A DNA stretch of 6,565 nucleotides from Flavobacteriia bacterium (lineage in GTDB: Bacteria > Bacteroidota > Bacteroidia > Flavobacteriales > Flavobacteriaceae): positions 1 through 6,565 of the forward strand of contig JAHBAN010000110.1 in NCBI GenBank assembly GCA_018500075.1. The letters run 5' to 3'. Positions 1 through 5,516 of this stretch are shown in pieces. The notes under the pieces are model-generated. The model worked only from the letters and a program-made list of their open reading frames with translations, did not search any database and was not told where the DNA came from. A program made the translations under genes and the position numbers. Position 1 is the stretch's first letter. Every line of letters starts with the position of its first letter.

Positions 1-19
1 AGATGTGTATAAGAGACAG
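1..19 (+). other. Tn5 mosaic end / Nextera adapter remnant (not genomic)
   Basis: The first 19 bases read AGATGTGTATAAGAGACAG, which is exactly the Tn5 transposase mosaic end used in Nextera/tagmentation libraries. It abuts the contig edge, and the reading frame of the gene on the minus strand is sensible down to about base 20 and meaningless beyond it. This is therefore untrimmed adapter, not a resident transposon: no transposase gene or second end is present. The genomic sequence begins at base 20. Confidence 0.97.
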
Positions 20-576
20 CCACCAATCCGCTCGGGCAGCACAAAAGCGATCACAATAAAGGCCAGCCCCATCAGGATACCGATGATATCGCCTGACATG
101 GCGGTCAGCCCGTCAAATTTTGAGCCGGGAACGGCGCCAAGCGTGGTTTTTCCGCCCATCACATCATCGAGCAGACCGCTGGCTTTCCAGGCCGGATAGG
201 TGACCATATAGGCCGCCGCGCCCAGCAAGCCGCCGGCGATAAAGAAAAGCGCATCCTTACGCCCGGAGGCGGCCGCACACACGCCCGTTCCGGGGCAGAA
301 CCCGGAGGCCGCCCAGCCGGCCCCAAGCATAAGCCCCCCGACAAAGACACCGACATAGGCGGCTTTGACACTCATATGGCCCACATCTACAAGCCCGACC
401 ATCTGGCCCGCAAACATCAGAACAGAGCCTGTGCCGATCGCGAGCAGAATGGTTTTCATCAGGTTGAGATTTGTCAGCGCCAGCATTCGGCCAATGAAGG
501 TCGGGTTGGTTGCGCCGATCCGGTCGAGCACGGCGCCAAAGGCTGCGCCAATCACAATTGCCAGTAGAATTTCCAT
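20..576 (-). CDS. YeeE/YedE-family sulfur transporter, second half-subunit (DUF6691-like), C-terminus cut off
   Basis: Integral inner-membrane protein of the YeeE/YedE sulfur-transport family, likely importing thiosulfate or a related sulfur compound together with the upstream-encoded partner. The start is ATG at 576, one base after the partner's stop (TGAGATG), so the two are translationally coupled. About 185 residues are readable before the contig end. The family signature SGFCPGTGVC lies at residues 91-100 (Cys94, Cys100) and is followed by a Gly/Ala-rich helix. Hydrophobic segments lie near residues 1-18, 40-60, 72-90, 107-128 and 162-181. In E. coli YeeE (TsuA) one longer chain contains both halves, and conserved cysteines relay thiosulfate through the pore. 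Here the halves are separate genes, as in PmpA/PmpB-type pairs. The C-terminus is probably nearly complete, since such subunits are usually short, but the stop is not in the window. The exact substrate cannot be read from sequence. Confidence 0.9.
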
Positions 577-577
577 C

Positions 578-1129
578 TCAGCTCTCCTTCCGATACATCA
601 TCATCGCCACAGGCACAGCCGCCGCAAAAGCGCCCGCCGCAAAGAGATAGCCCGACACAGCCGTCTGCATCATCCCGCTCATCATATGGCCCGAGGTGCA
701 GCCCCCCGCGAGGCGCGCGCCGTAAAGCACGATAAAACCGCCCAGAAAGGCCACAAGATAGCGCTTTGCCTGGCTGTTTCCGTAGGTGTTGCGCCAGATT
801 TCAGGCATCCCGCGCTCGGCCTGATCCAGCCCGCCGCGCAGGCGTGTCGACAAAAACGCCCCGGCCATCATCGCCAGAACAAAGACAAACGAATAATTCA
901 GCGGGTTGGCCACGGATTTGGCATATTTGCCGCCCGATTTCGCCAGATAGGCGTTGGTCGAGGTATAGCCCTCTTCGGTTTTGGTCACGAGGTCGCTGTT
1001 CACAATATCCCCGATGATACCATCCAGAATAACAAATTGCGTGCTCACCCCGATCGGCTTCACAAGCAGCACAGCGAGGAAAAAGACCCCCCCGAGCAGC
1101 ACGCCGCCAATCTTCCAGTCCAGTGTCAT
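578..1129 (-). CDS. YeeE/YedE-family sulfur transporter, first half-subunit
   Basis: A 183-residue membrane protein, first gene of the leftward sulfur-uptake operon. Residues 141-148 read AGGCTSGH, the hallmark of the first half of YeeE/YedE transporters, with the conserved Cys144. Hydrophobic segments lie near residues 7-25, 77-95, 122-142 and 158-178. A polar stretch at about 40-75 is probably an extramembrane loop. The start at 1129 is chosen because AGGAGG (1137-1142 on the plus strand, complement) sits 7 bases upstream; the frame stays open to 1315, but that extension is not hydrophobic and overlaps the regulatory region. It likely pairs with the product of the gene beginning at 576 to form a thiosulfate or sulfur-compound channel; this role is known for the family and inferred here. 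A perfect FNR-type box upstream suggests induction at low oxygen. Confidence 0.92.
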   Translation of the reverse strand: MTLDWKIGGVLLGGVFFLAVLLVKPIGVSTQFVILDGIIGDIVNSDLVTKTEEGYTSTNAYLAKSGGKYAKSVANPLNYSFVFVLAMMAGAFLSTRLRGGLDQAERGMPEIWRNTYGNSQAKRYLVAFLGGFIVLYGARLAGGCTSGHMMSGMMQTAVSGYLFAAGAFAAAVPVAMMMYRKES

Positions 1130-1136
1130 GGTGTTT

Positions 1137-1142
1137 CCTCCT
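1137..1142 (-). promoter_or_regulatory. Strong Shine-Dalgarno of the sulfur transporter operon
   Basis: The minus strand reads AGGAGG here, seven bases before the ATG at 1129. It is the strongest ribosome-binding site in the window and decides the start against the longer frame open to 1315. Confidence 0.9.
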
Positions 1143-1186
1143 GTTAAGGTCCTGCGCTGGGCTACCACAGATGTCACGGGCGCGAC

Positions 1187-1200
1187 TTGATACATATCAA
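1187..1200 (-). promoter_or_regulatory. FNR/FnrL/FixK-type binding site
   Basis: The 14 bases TTGATACATATCAA match the FNR-family consensus TTGAT-N4-ATCAA at all ten defined positions and form a perfect 6-bp inverted repeat around a 2-bp centre. The centre (1193.5) lies 64 bp upstream of the transporter ATG at 1129. A class II arrangement (site at -41.5) would put the transcription start near 1152, leaving a leader of about 22 nt that just holds the AGGAGG site. The corresponding -10 (complement of 1159-1164, TAGCCC) is weak, which fits an activator-dependent promoter. The site is symmetric, so it could also act rightward, but it would lie about 120 bp upstream of the rightward start. The oxygen-responsive role is inferred. 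Confidence 0.8.
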
Positions 1201-1218
1201 ACTCCGCATATGTGGCCC

Positions 1219-1317
1219 GATTGTTTCCAATCTTGTTAAAATCACACATATTTACCGTATCAAACGGCCAAAGATTGACGGACGACTCCCCGGATGTCAT
1301 ATATTTTGGAAACAATC
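1219..1317. repeat. Perfect 12-bp inverted repeat pair with 75-bp spacer
   Basis: GATTGTTTCCAA at 1219-1230 is the exact reverse complement of TTGGAAACAATC at 1306-1317. The left arm plus two more bases is itself a small palindrome, GATTG-TTTC-CAATC (1219-1232). The right arm falls just after the candidate -10 of the rightward promoter, around the expected transcription start, and the left arm lies roughly 90 bp upstream. Paired sites in such positions fit two operators of one dimeric regulator, possibly bridged by looping. A transcribed stem is less likely, because the left arm lies upstream of the proposed rightward promoter. The regulator is unknown. Confidence 0.6.
1275..1305 (+). promoter_or_regulatory. 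Candidate sigma-70 promoter of the glycan operon
   Basis: TTGACG at 1275-1280 matches the -35 consensus at five of six positions. TATATT at 1300-1305 matches the -10 at five of six, with a 19-bp spacer, which is longer than ideal; a 17-bp spacing would use the poorer CATATA at 1298-1303. The expected start is near 1312, giving a leader of about 120 nt before the glycosyltransferase ATG at 1433. The prediction rests on motif match and position only. Confidence 0.4.
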
Positions 1318-1319
1318 AG

Positions 1320-1433
1320 ATGCCAGAATGCCAAAAAGGCGCGGCACAAATAGGCGGGCAGCCCATGTTAGATTTTTCCGGCTTTCGAGCTGGCGTACGA
1401 GTTTGGTGTGTATCACCGGTCAGGGGCGCATAA
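1320..1433 (+). CDS. Possible 37-aa leader ORF upstream of the glycan operon (weak)
   Basis: An ATG at 1320 opens a 37-codon frame that ends in TAA at 1431-1433, sharing its last base with the ATG of the glycosyltransferase (TAATG). The same TAATG junction joins the second and third genes of the operon. A weak GGA lies nine bases upstream of the ATG, and the codon would sit just downstream of the candidate promoter. The product (beginning MPECQKGAAQ) resembles no family known to me, and the frame extends further upstream without a stop. It could be a coupled leader peptide or chance; I lean to chance. A second in-frame ATG at 1365 would give 22 residues. Confidence 0.2.
   Translation: MPECQKGAAQIGGQPMLDFSGFRAGVRVWCVSPVRGA
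1422..1426 (+). promoter_or_regulatory. Shine-Dalgarno of the first glycosyltransferase
   Basis: AGGGG sits six bases before the ATG at 1433 and supports that start over in-frame upstream candidates at 1187 and 1328. Its last base begins a perfect inverted repeat, GCGCAT-A-ATGCGC (1426-1438), that contains the start codon. Confidence 0.6.
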
Positions 1434-2464
1434 TGCGCATCACAGCTCTCACCTGCGTTAAAAACGAAGGCCCGTTCCTTTTGGAATGGATCGCCTTCAA
1501 CCGTGTGATCGGCGTCAGCGACTTTCTGTTTTATCACAATGATTGCACCGACGGCACAGACCGCCTGCTTGCCAAGCTGCAAGAGCACGGCATCGTCCAT
1601 CAGCTTCCCAATCCCGCCGAGGGGCGCAACTACCAGATGGAGGCGCTCAAAAAGGCGCGCCGCCAGCCTGTGATCAAACAGGCCGATTGGGTCTGGGTGG
1701 CGGATGTGGACGAGTTTCTCAACATCCATGTCGGAGATCATACGATCCCCGCGCTGATCAAGGCCTGCGGCGATCCGCAGGTGATTTCGCTCACCTTCCA
1801 GTTTTTTGCCAACAACGGTGTCGAGGCCTTTGAAGACAGGCCGGTGATCGAGCAGTTCCTTTACAGTCACAACCCCGACATCTGGACCACCGAAATGGCG
1901 ATCGAGGTGAAATCTCTCGTGCGCGCCGATTTCCCGCTCAATTACTATGGCGCCCACCGCCCCTTTCATGACGAGGATGTCCCAAGGCGCAACCAGCCCA
2001 AATGGAGCGATGGCGCGGGCCGCGCCGTGCCGATCCAGTTTATCAAGCGGGTCAACAAGCGGCGCATCCGCAAATTTCCCTCCAGAGGCGCGCGCGCCTT
2101 TGCCACGCTCAATCACTACGCGCTGCGCTCGCTGGACAGCTATCTCGTCAAAAACGACCGCGGCGATGTCAACCGCGAGTTCCGCGCGTTTGATGATGCC
2201 TACTGGCGCGAGCGCAACGACGCCGCCTATTTTGACGACAGCATCCTGCGCTACTTGGCGCCCCTCAAAGCCGAGATCGCCCGCCTCAAGGCGCTCGACG
2301 GGGTCGCGGATCTGCACGAAGACTGCGTGACGCTGCACCGCGCCAAACTGGCAGAGCTGATGGCGCAGGAGAGCTATCTGGCCATGCGCAAGCAGCTTCA
2401 GGGCTGCTCGCCCTACCCGCCCGCCGAAGCCGAGCTGCGCGCCTTGTTAGGGCTGCCGGCATGA
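1433..2464 (+). CDS. Glycosyltransferase, GT2-like/GT92-like (Glyco_tranf_2_4 type)
   Basis: A 343-residue cytoplasmic glycosyltransferase with no signal peptide or membrane segment, first gene of the glycan operon. The GT-A fold starts at once: KNEG at 10-13 followed by LLEW (16-19), NDCTDGTD at 36-43 (nucleotide-sugar site), DVDEF at 91-95 (the DxD-type metal/nucleotide-sugar motif), and a late NHYALRS at 227-233. The C-terminus from about 275 is charged and helical. ATG 1433 is preferred because the fold begins there and AGGGG lies upstream; the 82 extra in-frame codons back to 1187 are Arg/Lys-rich, unlike the family, and cross the promoter region. The stop overlaps the next ATG by four bases (ATGA). 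Family members of this type act in polysaccharide and capsule synthesis; sugar donor and acceptor cannot be told. It is a paralogue of the C-terminal region of the 3156 gene and of the gene at 6227. Confidence 0.88.
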   Translation: MRITALTCVKNEGPFLLEWIAFNRVIGVSDFLFYHNDCTDGTDRLLAKLQEHGIVHQLPNPAEGRNYQMEALKKARRQPVIKQADWVWVADVDEFLNIHVGDHTIPALIKACGDPQVISLTFQFFANNGVEAFEDRPVIEQFLYSHNPDIWTTEMAIEVKSLVRADFPLNYYGAHRPFHDEDVPRRNQPKWSDGAGRAVPIQFIKRVNKRRIRKFPSRGARAFATLNHYALRSLDSYLVKNDRGDVNREFRAFDDAYWRERNDAAYFDDSILRYLAPLKAEIARLKALDGVADLHEDCVTLHRAKLAELMAQESYLAMRKQLQGCSPYPPAEAELRALLGLPA

Positions 2465-3156
2465 GTGAGAGCTTCAAGATCGTCAATCTCGGCCTGCCCA
2501 AGACCGGCACGACCACGCTCACCCGCGCGCTGCGCCGCGCCGCGATTGCCACAGCCGACTGGAAAATTCACCGCCGCCAGACCGCAGATGAAACCCTGAT
2601 CGGGCAACACCTTGGCACGATTCTCTATCAGGATTATTACGCCAGCGGCGACCCGCTCGCCCGGCTGTCGCGGTTTCGCGCGTTCAACGAGCTGAGCCAC
2701 GCGGGCCTGAAACATTCGCTCTGGCCCCAGACCGACTGGGCCTTGCTCGATGCGATTGAAAAACATCACCCAAAGACCCGCTTCCTGCTCAACACCCGAA
2801 ACCCCGCAGAGGCCGCCGCCTCGATCCTGCGCTGGGGCAATATGGGCACGCTGCGCCTGCCCAATACCAATGTTCCGGGCCTGCCCATCGGCTACGGGGC
2901 AAGCGAGGCGCAGCTCGCGCGCTGGATCGCGGGGCATTATGCCTTTGTGCGCCGCGTTTTTGCCGGGCACCCGCTGTTTTTGGAATTTGACATCGCCGAC
3001 GCGGCCGCACGCCACAAGATCGGCGCGTTTCTGGGCACCAAACTGCCATGGTGGGGCCGCGCCAATGCGCGCCCTGCCGCCACACCCGAGCCAGAGTCAG
3101 AGCCAGAGCAAGAAACCGTGTCAGAGCCGGCACAGCCAGAACAGGCAGAGTCATAA
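2461..3156 (+). CDS. Small PAPS-dependent sulfotransferase family protein
   Basis: A 231-residue cytoplasmic protein predicted to transfer sulfate from PAPS to a hydroxyl, probably on the glycan built by its neighbours. The 5'-phosphosulfate loop is clear at the N-terminus (GLPKTGTTTL, residues 11-20, Lys14). The 3'-phosphate motif follows as NTRNP at 111-115, with Arg113 and Ser121 eight residues apart as in classical sulfotransferases. A conserved-looking LPWWGRAN (195-202) closes the domain. Residues 205-231 form an acidic Pro/Glu/Gln/Ser tail outside the fold, encoded partly by hexanucleotide repeats at 3088-3111. The start ATG overlaps the upstream stop by 4 bp, with AGGG at 2449-2452 as a plausible ribosome site. 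The stop shares one base with the next ATG (TAATG). A protein or small-molecule acceptor cannot be excluded; the operon context favours a sugar. Confidence 0.87.
   Translation: MSESFKIVNLGLPKTGTTTLTRALRRAAIATADWKIHRRQTADETLIGQHLGTILYQDYYASGDPLARLSRFRAFNELSHAGLKHSLWPQTDWALLDAIEKHHPKTRFLLNTRNPAEAAASILRWGNMGTLRLPNTNVPGLPIGYGASEAQLARWIAGHYAFVRRVFAGHPLFLEFDIADAAARHKIGAFLGTKLPWWGRANARPAATPEPESEPEQETVSEPAQPEQAES
3088..3111 (+). repeat. Degenerate hexanucleotide repeat in sulfotransferase tail
   Basis: Four 6-bp units (GAGCCA, GAGTCA, GAGCCA, GAGCAA) run in phase with the codons and encode alternating Glu-Pro/Ser/Gln. Unit gain or loss would keep the frame, so the repeat could change tail length but not switch the gene off. 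Confidence 0.7.
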
Positions 3157-5513
3157 TGCGCATTCATCTCCTCATAGGCCCCACAGCCGAAAGCGCAGAC
3201 CGCTTTCGCACCATCCTCAAAAAGAAGAACGCGCTCTTGGCCAAATCGGGGATTCTCTGCCCCGATTGGAACCATATCCGCCTGTATATGGCCTGTGCCG
3301 ACCCTGAGGCTGTGGGTGTGATCCGCTTCAAGCGCGGCTTTTCCAGCCCCAAGGCCCAACAGGCGCTCTATGACGAGATCGCCCTTCAGCTCAAGCGCGC
3401 CAAGGATGAGGACAGCCCCAAAATGCTGGTGCTCGCCAATGGCCAGCTCGGCTCTATGCTCACCTCACGATCAGAGCTTAAGCGGCTGAAAGCGCTTCTC
3501 AATACAGTTTCCAACGATATTCACATCACCGCCCATGTCGATGAGCAAGCGCGCCTTCTGGCGCCGCTTTATGCCAATAAGGTCATGGAGGGGCGCCGCA
3601 CCAGCCTTGAGGCCGAAATCACCCTCGCCAAGGCCAAGGACTGGTGGGGCGGCGCCCTTGCCCTGCGCGGTGAGAACGCGCCCTATTATGGCCTGTTCAA
3701 TGATATCCAGCACCCCTCTCCCTGGCTCGATTTCGAAGGGATGGTTGCGGCCTGGGAAGATGTCTTTGGTCAAAAGAGCGTCACCCTGCGCCCGCTTGCG
3801 CGCCCCGCGCTCCTTTCCGAGGAGGCCCCCGCCGAGCTTGGCGCGATTCTTGGGCTGAGCGAGCCGCTTGGCAAAATCGAGCCGGGTAAGGCCGAGGGGC
3901 TGCATTCGGCGATCTCGGTCAGCCGCGTGCGTCAGTTCAATGCGCTTCTGATCGCCTATATGCAGGCCAAAGAGGTCTTCACCCCGCGCGATCTCTGGCG
4001 CACGCTCATAACCGAAGTCCAGCTTCCGGGCGCGCCGATTGCGCCGGGCAGCCTCGGCGCCGTGTCACAGCATTTTGCCGCCGCCAACGCCCGCTTGACC
4101 GCGCGGTTTCCGGCTCTCGCCGAGGCGCTCACGCCGGATTCGCGACTCAAGGACTGGGCCGAAGCCGACGGCACAAAAGGCTACCGCGCCAGTCAATATC
4201 TCGCCGCTTTTGCCCATCGCATCCGCAACAACGCAACCCCGGTGGCCGAGCTTTTGGCCGAGGCCAACCAGATCGACGAGGACGCCACCCATTTTGACGA
4301 GGTCGTCGCCGACGAACACATCGGCGGGCGCACAAAAGACCAGAAACAAAAGGTGCTCGACAAGCTCAAGGTCAATCACCAGATCGTGCTCTCCACCCAC
4401 ATCCGCCCCCATAACAGCATGGGCCGCGTCACCGAAGACAGGCTTGCCCCCGCCTATCGCGAGCTGCCCCCGCGCAAGCTCCCTCAGGGCAATTCGGGCA
4501 ATGTCATCGTCGGCTGTATGAAAAACGAAGCGCCCTATATTCTGGAGTGGGTCGCCTATCACCGCGCCATCGGGGTTGATAACTTCCTGATTTACACCAA
4601 CGGCTGCGAAGACGGCACAACAGAGCTGCTCGATCATCTGCAAGACATGGGCGTGCTTGAGCACCGCGACAACAACGACTGGAAAGGCAAATCGCCCCAG
4701 CAACACGCGCTCAACGCCTCCCAAAGCGAGCCGGTGATCAAAAATGCCGAATGGATCATTCATATTGATGTCGACGAGTTCATCAATGTGCGCACCGGCA
4801 ACGGCACCTTGAGCGATTTGTTTCAGGCCACCGGCAACGCCACCAATATCGCCATGACATGGCGGCTGTTTGGCCACAACGGCGTGCGCGCGCTTTCGGA
4901 TGCCTTCGTGATCGAGCAGTTTGACAGCTGCGCCCCGAAATACTGCCCAAAGCCGCACACGGTCTGGGGCTTCAAATCCATGTTCCAGAATCTGAACGCC
5001 TATCGCAAGATTTCCTGCCACAGGCCCAATCAGGTGGTTGAGGAGAAGCGCGACGCGCTCAAATGGGTCAATGGCTCAGGCAAGGATGTGACCGCCGACT
5101 ATATCAAAGGCGGCTGGAGAAGCTCCAAAAAAACAATCGGGTATGACCTTGTCCAGCTCAATCACTACGCCCTGCGCTCGGCCGAGAGCTTTCTGATCAA
5201 GCGCCAGCGGGGCCGCGCCCTGCACGTCGATCGCTCGATCGGGCTGAATTACTGGATCCGCATGGACTGGTCCGATTTCAAAGATGTCACAATCCAACGC
5301 AATGTGCCGCGCACCCGCGCCGAATACGAGCGCCTGATGACAGATAAGACCCTCAAGAAACTGCATCAAAACGGCCTCAACTGGCACAAGGCCAAGGTGC
5401 AAGAGCTGCACCAGATGCAGGAGTTCCAAGACCTCTATGAGCAGGCCCTCAAAGTGAAACTGAGCGAAACCGAGCGCGTGGCCTATGCCCTCGCTCTTGA
5501 TATGGAGAGCTGA
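3156..5513 (+). CDS. Two-part protein: sulfotransferase-like N-terminal region plus C-terminal GT2/GT92-like glycosyltransferase
   Basis: A 785-residue protein, the largest in the window. The C-terminal part (about 446-700) is a glycosyltransferase like that of the first gene: KNEAPYILEW at 456-465, NGCEDGTT at 482-489, DVDEF at 538-542, NHYALRS at 669-675, then a charged helical end. Residues 1-300 have the layout of roseobacter sulfotransferase-like proteins: a beta strand at 2-7, LLAKSGILCP at 27-36, a strand plus helix at 121-146, then a W...FG...LRP block at 200-213. The P-loop Lys-Thr-Gly-Thr-Thr is replaced by GPTAESADRF, so PAPS binding is doubtful. Residues 300-445 match nothing I recognise. 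ATG 3156 is chosen because it makes TAATG with the upstream stop and begins the first strand; the frame is open to 3048 but that part is Arg-rich and lies over the sulfotransferase tail. The glycosyltransferase call is firm; the sulfotransferase ancestry is an inference from pattern. Confidence 0.85.
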   Translation: MRIHLLIGPTAESADRFRTILKKKNALLAKSGILCPDWNHIRLYMACADPEAVGVIRFKRGFSSPKAQQALYDEIALQLKRAKDEDSPKMLVLANGQLGSMLTSRSELKRLKALLNTVSNDIHITAHVDEQARLLAPLYANKVMEGRRTSLEAEITLAKAKDWWGGALALRGENAPYYGLFNDIQHPSPWLDFEGMVAAWEDVFGQKSVTLRPLARPALLSEEAPAELGAILGLSEPLGKIEPGKAEGLHSAISVSRVRQFNALLIAYMQAKEVFTPRDLWRTLITEVQLPGAPIAPGSLGAVSQHFAAANARLTARFPALAEALTPDSRLKDWAEADGTKGYRASQYLAAFAHRIRNNATPVAELLAEANQIDEDATHFDEVVADEHIGGRTKDQKQKVLDKLKVNHQIVLSTHIRPHNSMGRVTEDRLAPAYRELPPRKLPQGNSGNVIVGCMKNEAPYILEWVAYHRAIGVDNFLIYTNGCEDGTTELLDHLQDMGVLEHRDNNDWKGKSPQQHALNASQSEPVIKNAEWIIHIDVDEFINVRTGNGTLSDLFQATGNATNIAMTWRLFGHNGVRALSDAFVIEQFDSCAPKYCPKPHTVWGFKSMFQNLNAYRKISCHRPNQVVEEKRDALKWVNGSGKDVTADYIKGGWRSSKKTIGYDLVQLNHYALRSAESFLIKRQRGRALHVDRSIGLNYWIRMDWSDFKDVTIQRNVPRTRAEYERLMTDKTLKKLHQNGLNWHKAKVQELHQMQEFQDLYEQALKVKLSETERVAYALALDMES
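5504..5509 (+). promoter_or_regulatory. Shine-Dalgarno of the FkbM methyltransferase
   Basis: GGAGAG within the last codons of the upstream gene, seven bases before the ATG at 5517. It supports that start and independent ribosome loading despite the 3-bp intergenic gap. Confidence 0.6.
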
Positions 5514-5516
5514 CCG

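Larger units (their letters stand above)
1130..1432. other. Divergent intergenic regulatory region (303 bp)
   Basis: Gene-free stretch between the leftward sulfur transporter operon and the rightward glycan operon. It is visibly richer in A+T than the flanking genes, mainly between 1187 and 1320. It contains an FNR-type box (1187-1200), repeated ACATAT/ATATGT half-sites (1192-1251), a rightward sigma-70-like promoter candidate (1275-1305), a perfect 12-bp inverted repeat (1219-1230 and 1306-1317) and a possible short leader ORF (1320-1433). No tRNA, terminator or obvious riboswitch fold was recognised. The stretch 1318-1420 shows nothing beyond the weak leader frame. Confidence 0.75.

Noticed and set aside
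1..19. Resident transposon end
   Set aside because: Exact Nextera mosaic end at the very contig edge with no transposase or partner end; library artefact.
365..1147. Plus-strand open frame of 260 codons across the sulfur transporter pair
   Set aside because: His/Arg-rich product with no family features; the minus strand encodes two clear membrane proteins with hallmark cysteine motifs and a strong ribosome site.
1255..1267. CCGT-ATCAA-ACGG small hairpin as terminator or riboswitch element
   Set aside because: Only four pairs and no following T-run; too small to mean anything alone.
1187..1432. N-terminal extension of the first glycosyltransferase by up to 82 in-frame codons
   Set aside because: The extension is Arg/Lys-rich with no family resemblance, covers the FNR box and promoter region, lacks a ribosome site, and the glycosyltransferase fold starts exactly at the ATG at 1433.
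1316..2338. Long minus-strand open frame (340 codons) opposite the first glycosyltransferase
   Set aside because: It mirrors a clear coding gene, shows no motifs or ribosome site, and such shadows are common in high-GC DNA.
3048..3155. Upstream start of the 785-aa protein giving 36 more residues
   Set aside because: It would overlap the sulfotransferase tail in another frame, is Arg-rich low complexity arising from the GAG/CAG repeats, and lacks a Shine-Dalgarno; TAATG coupling at 3156 is preferred.
4065..5021. Minus-strand open frame of 318 codons opposite the middle of gene 3
   Set aside because: Its composition is a reflection of the sense frame; the sense frame carries intact glycosyltransferase motifs.
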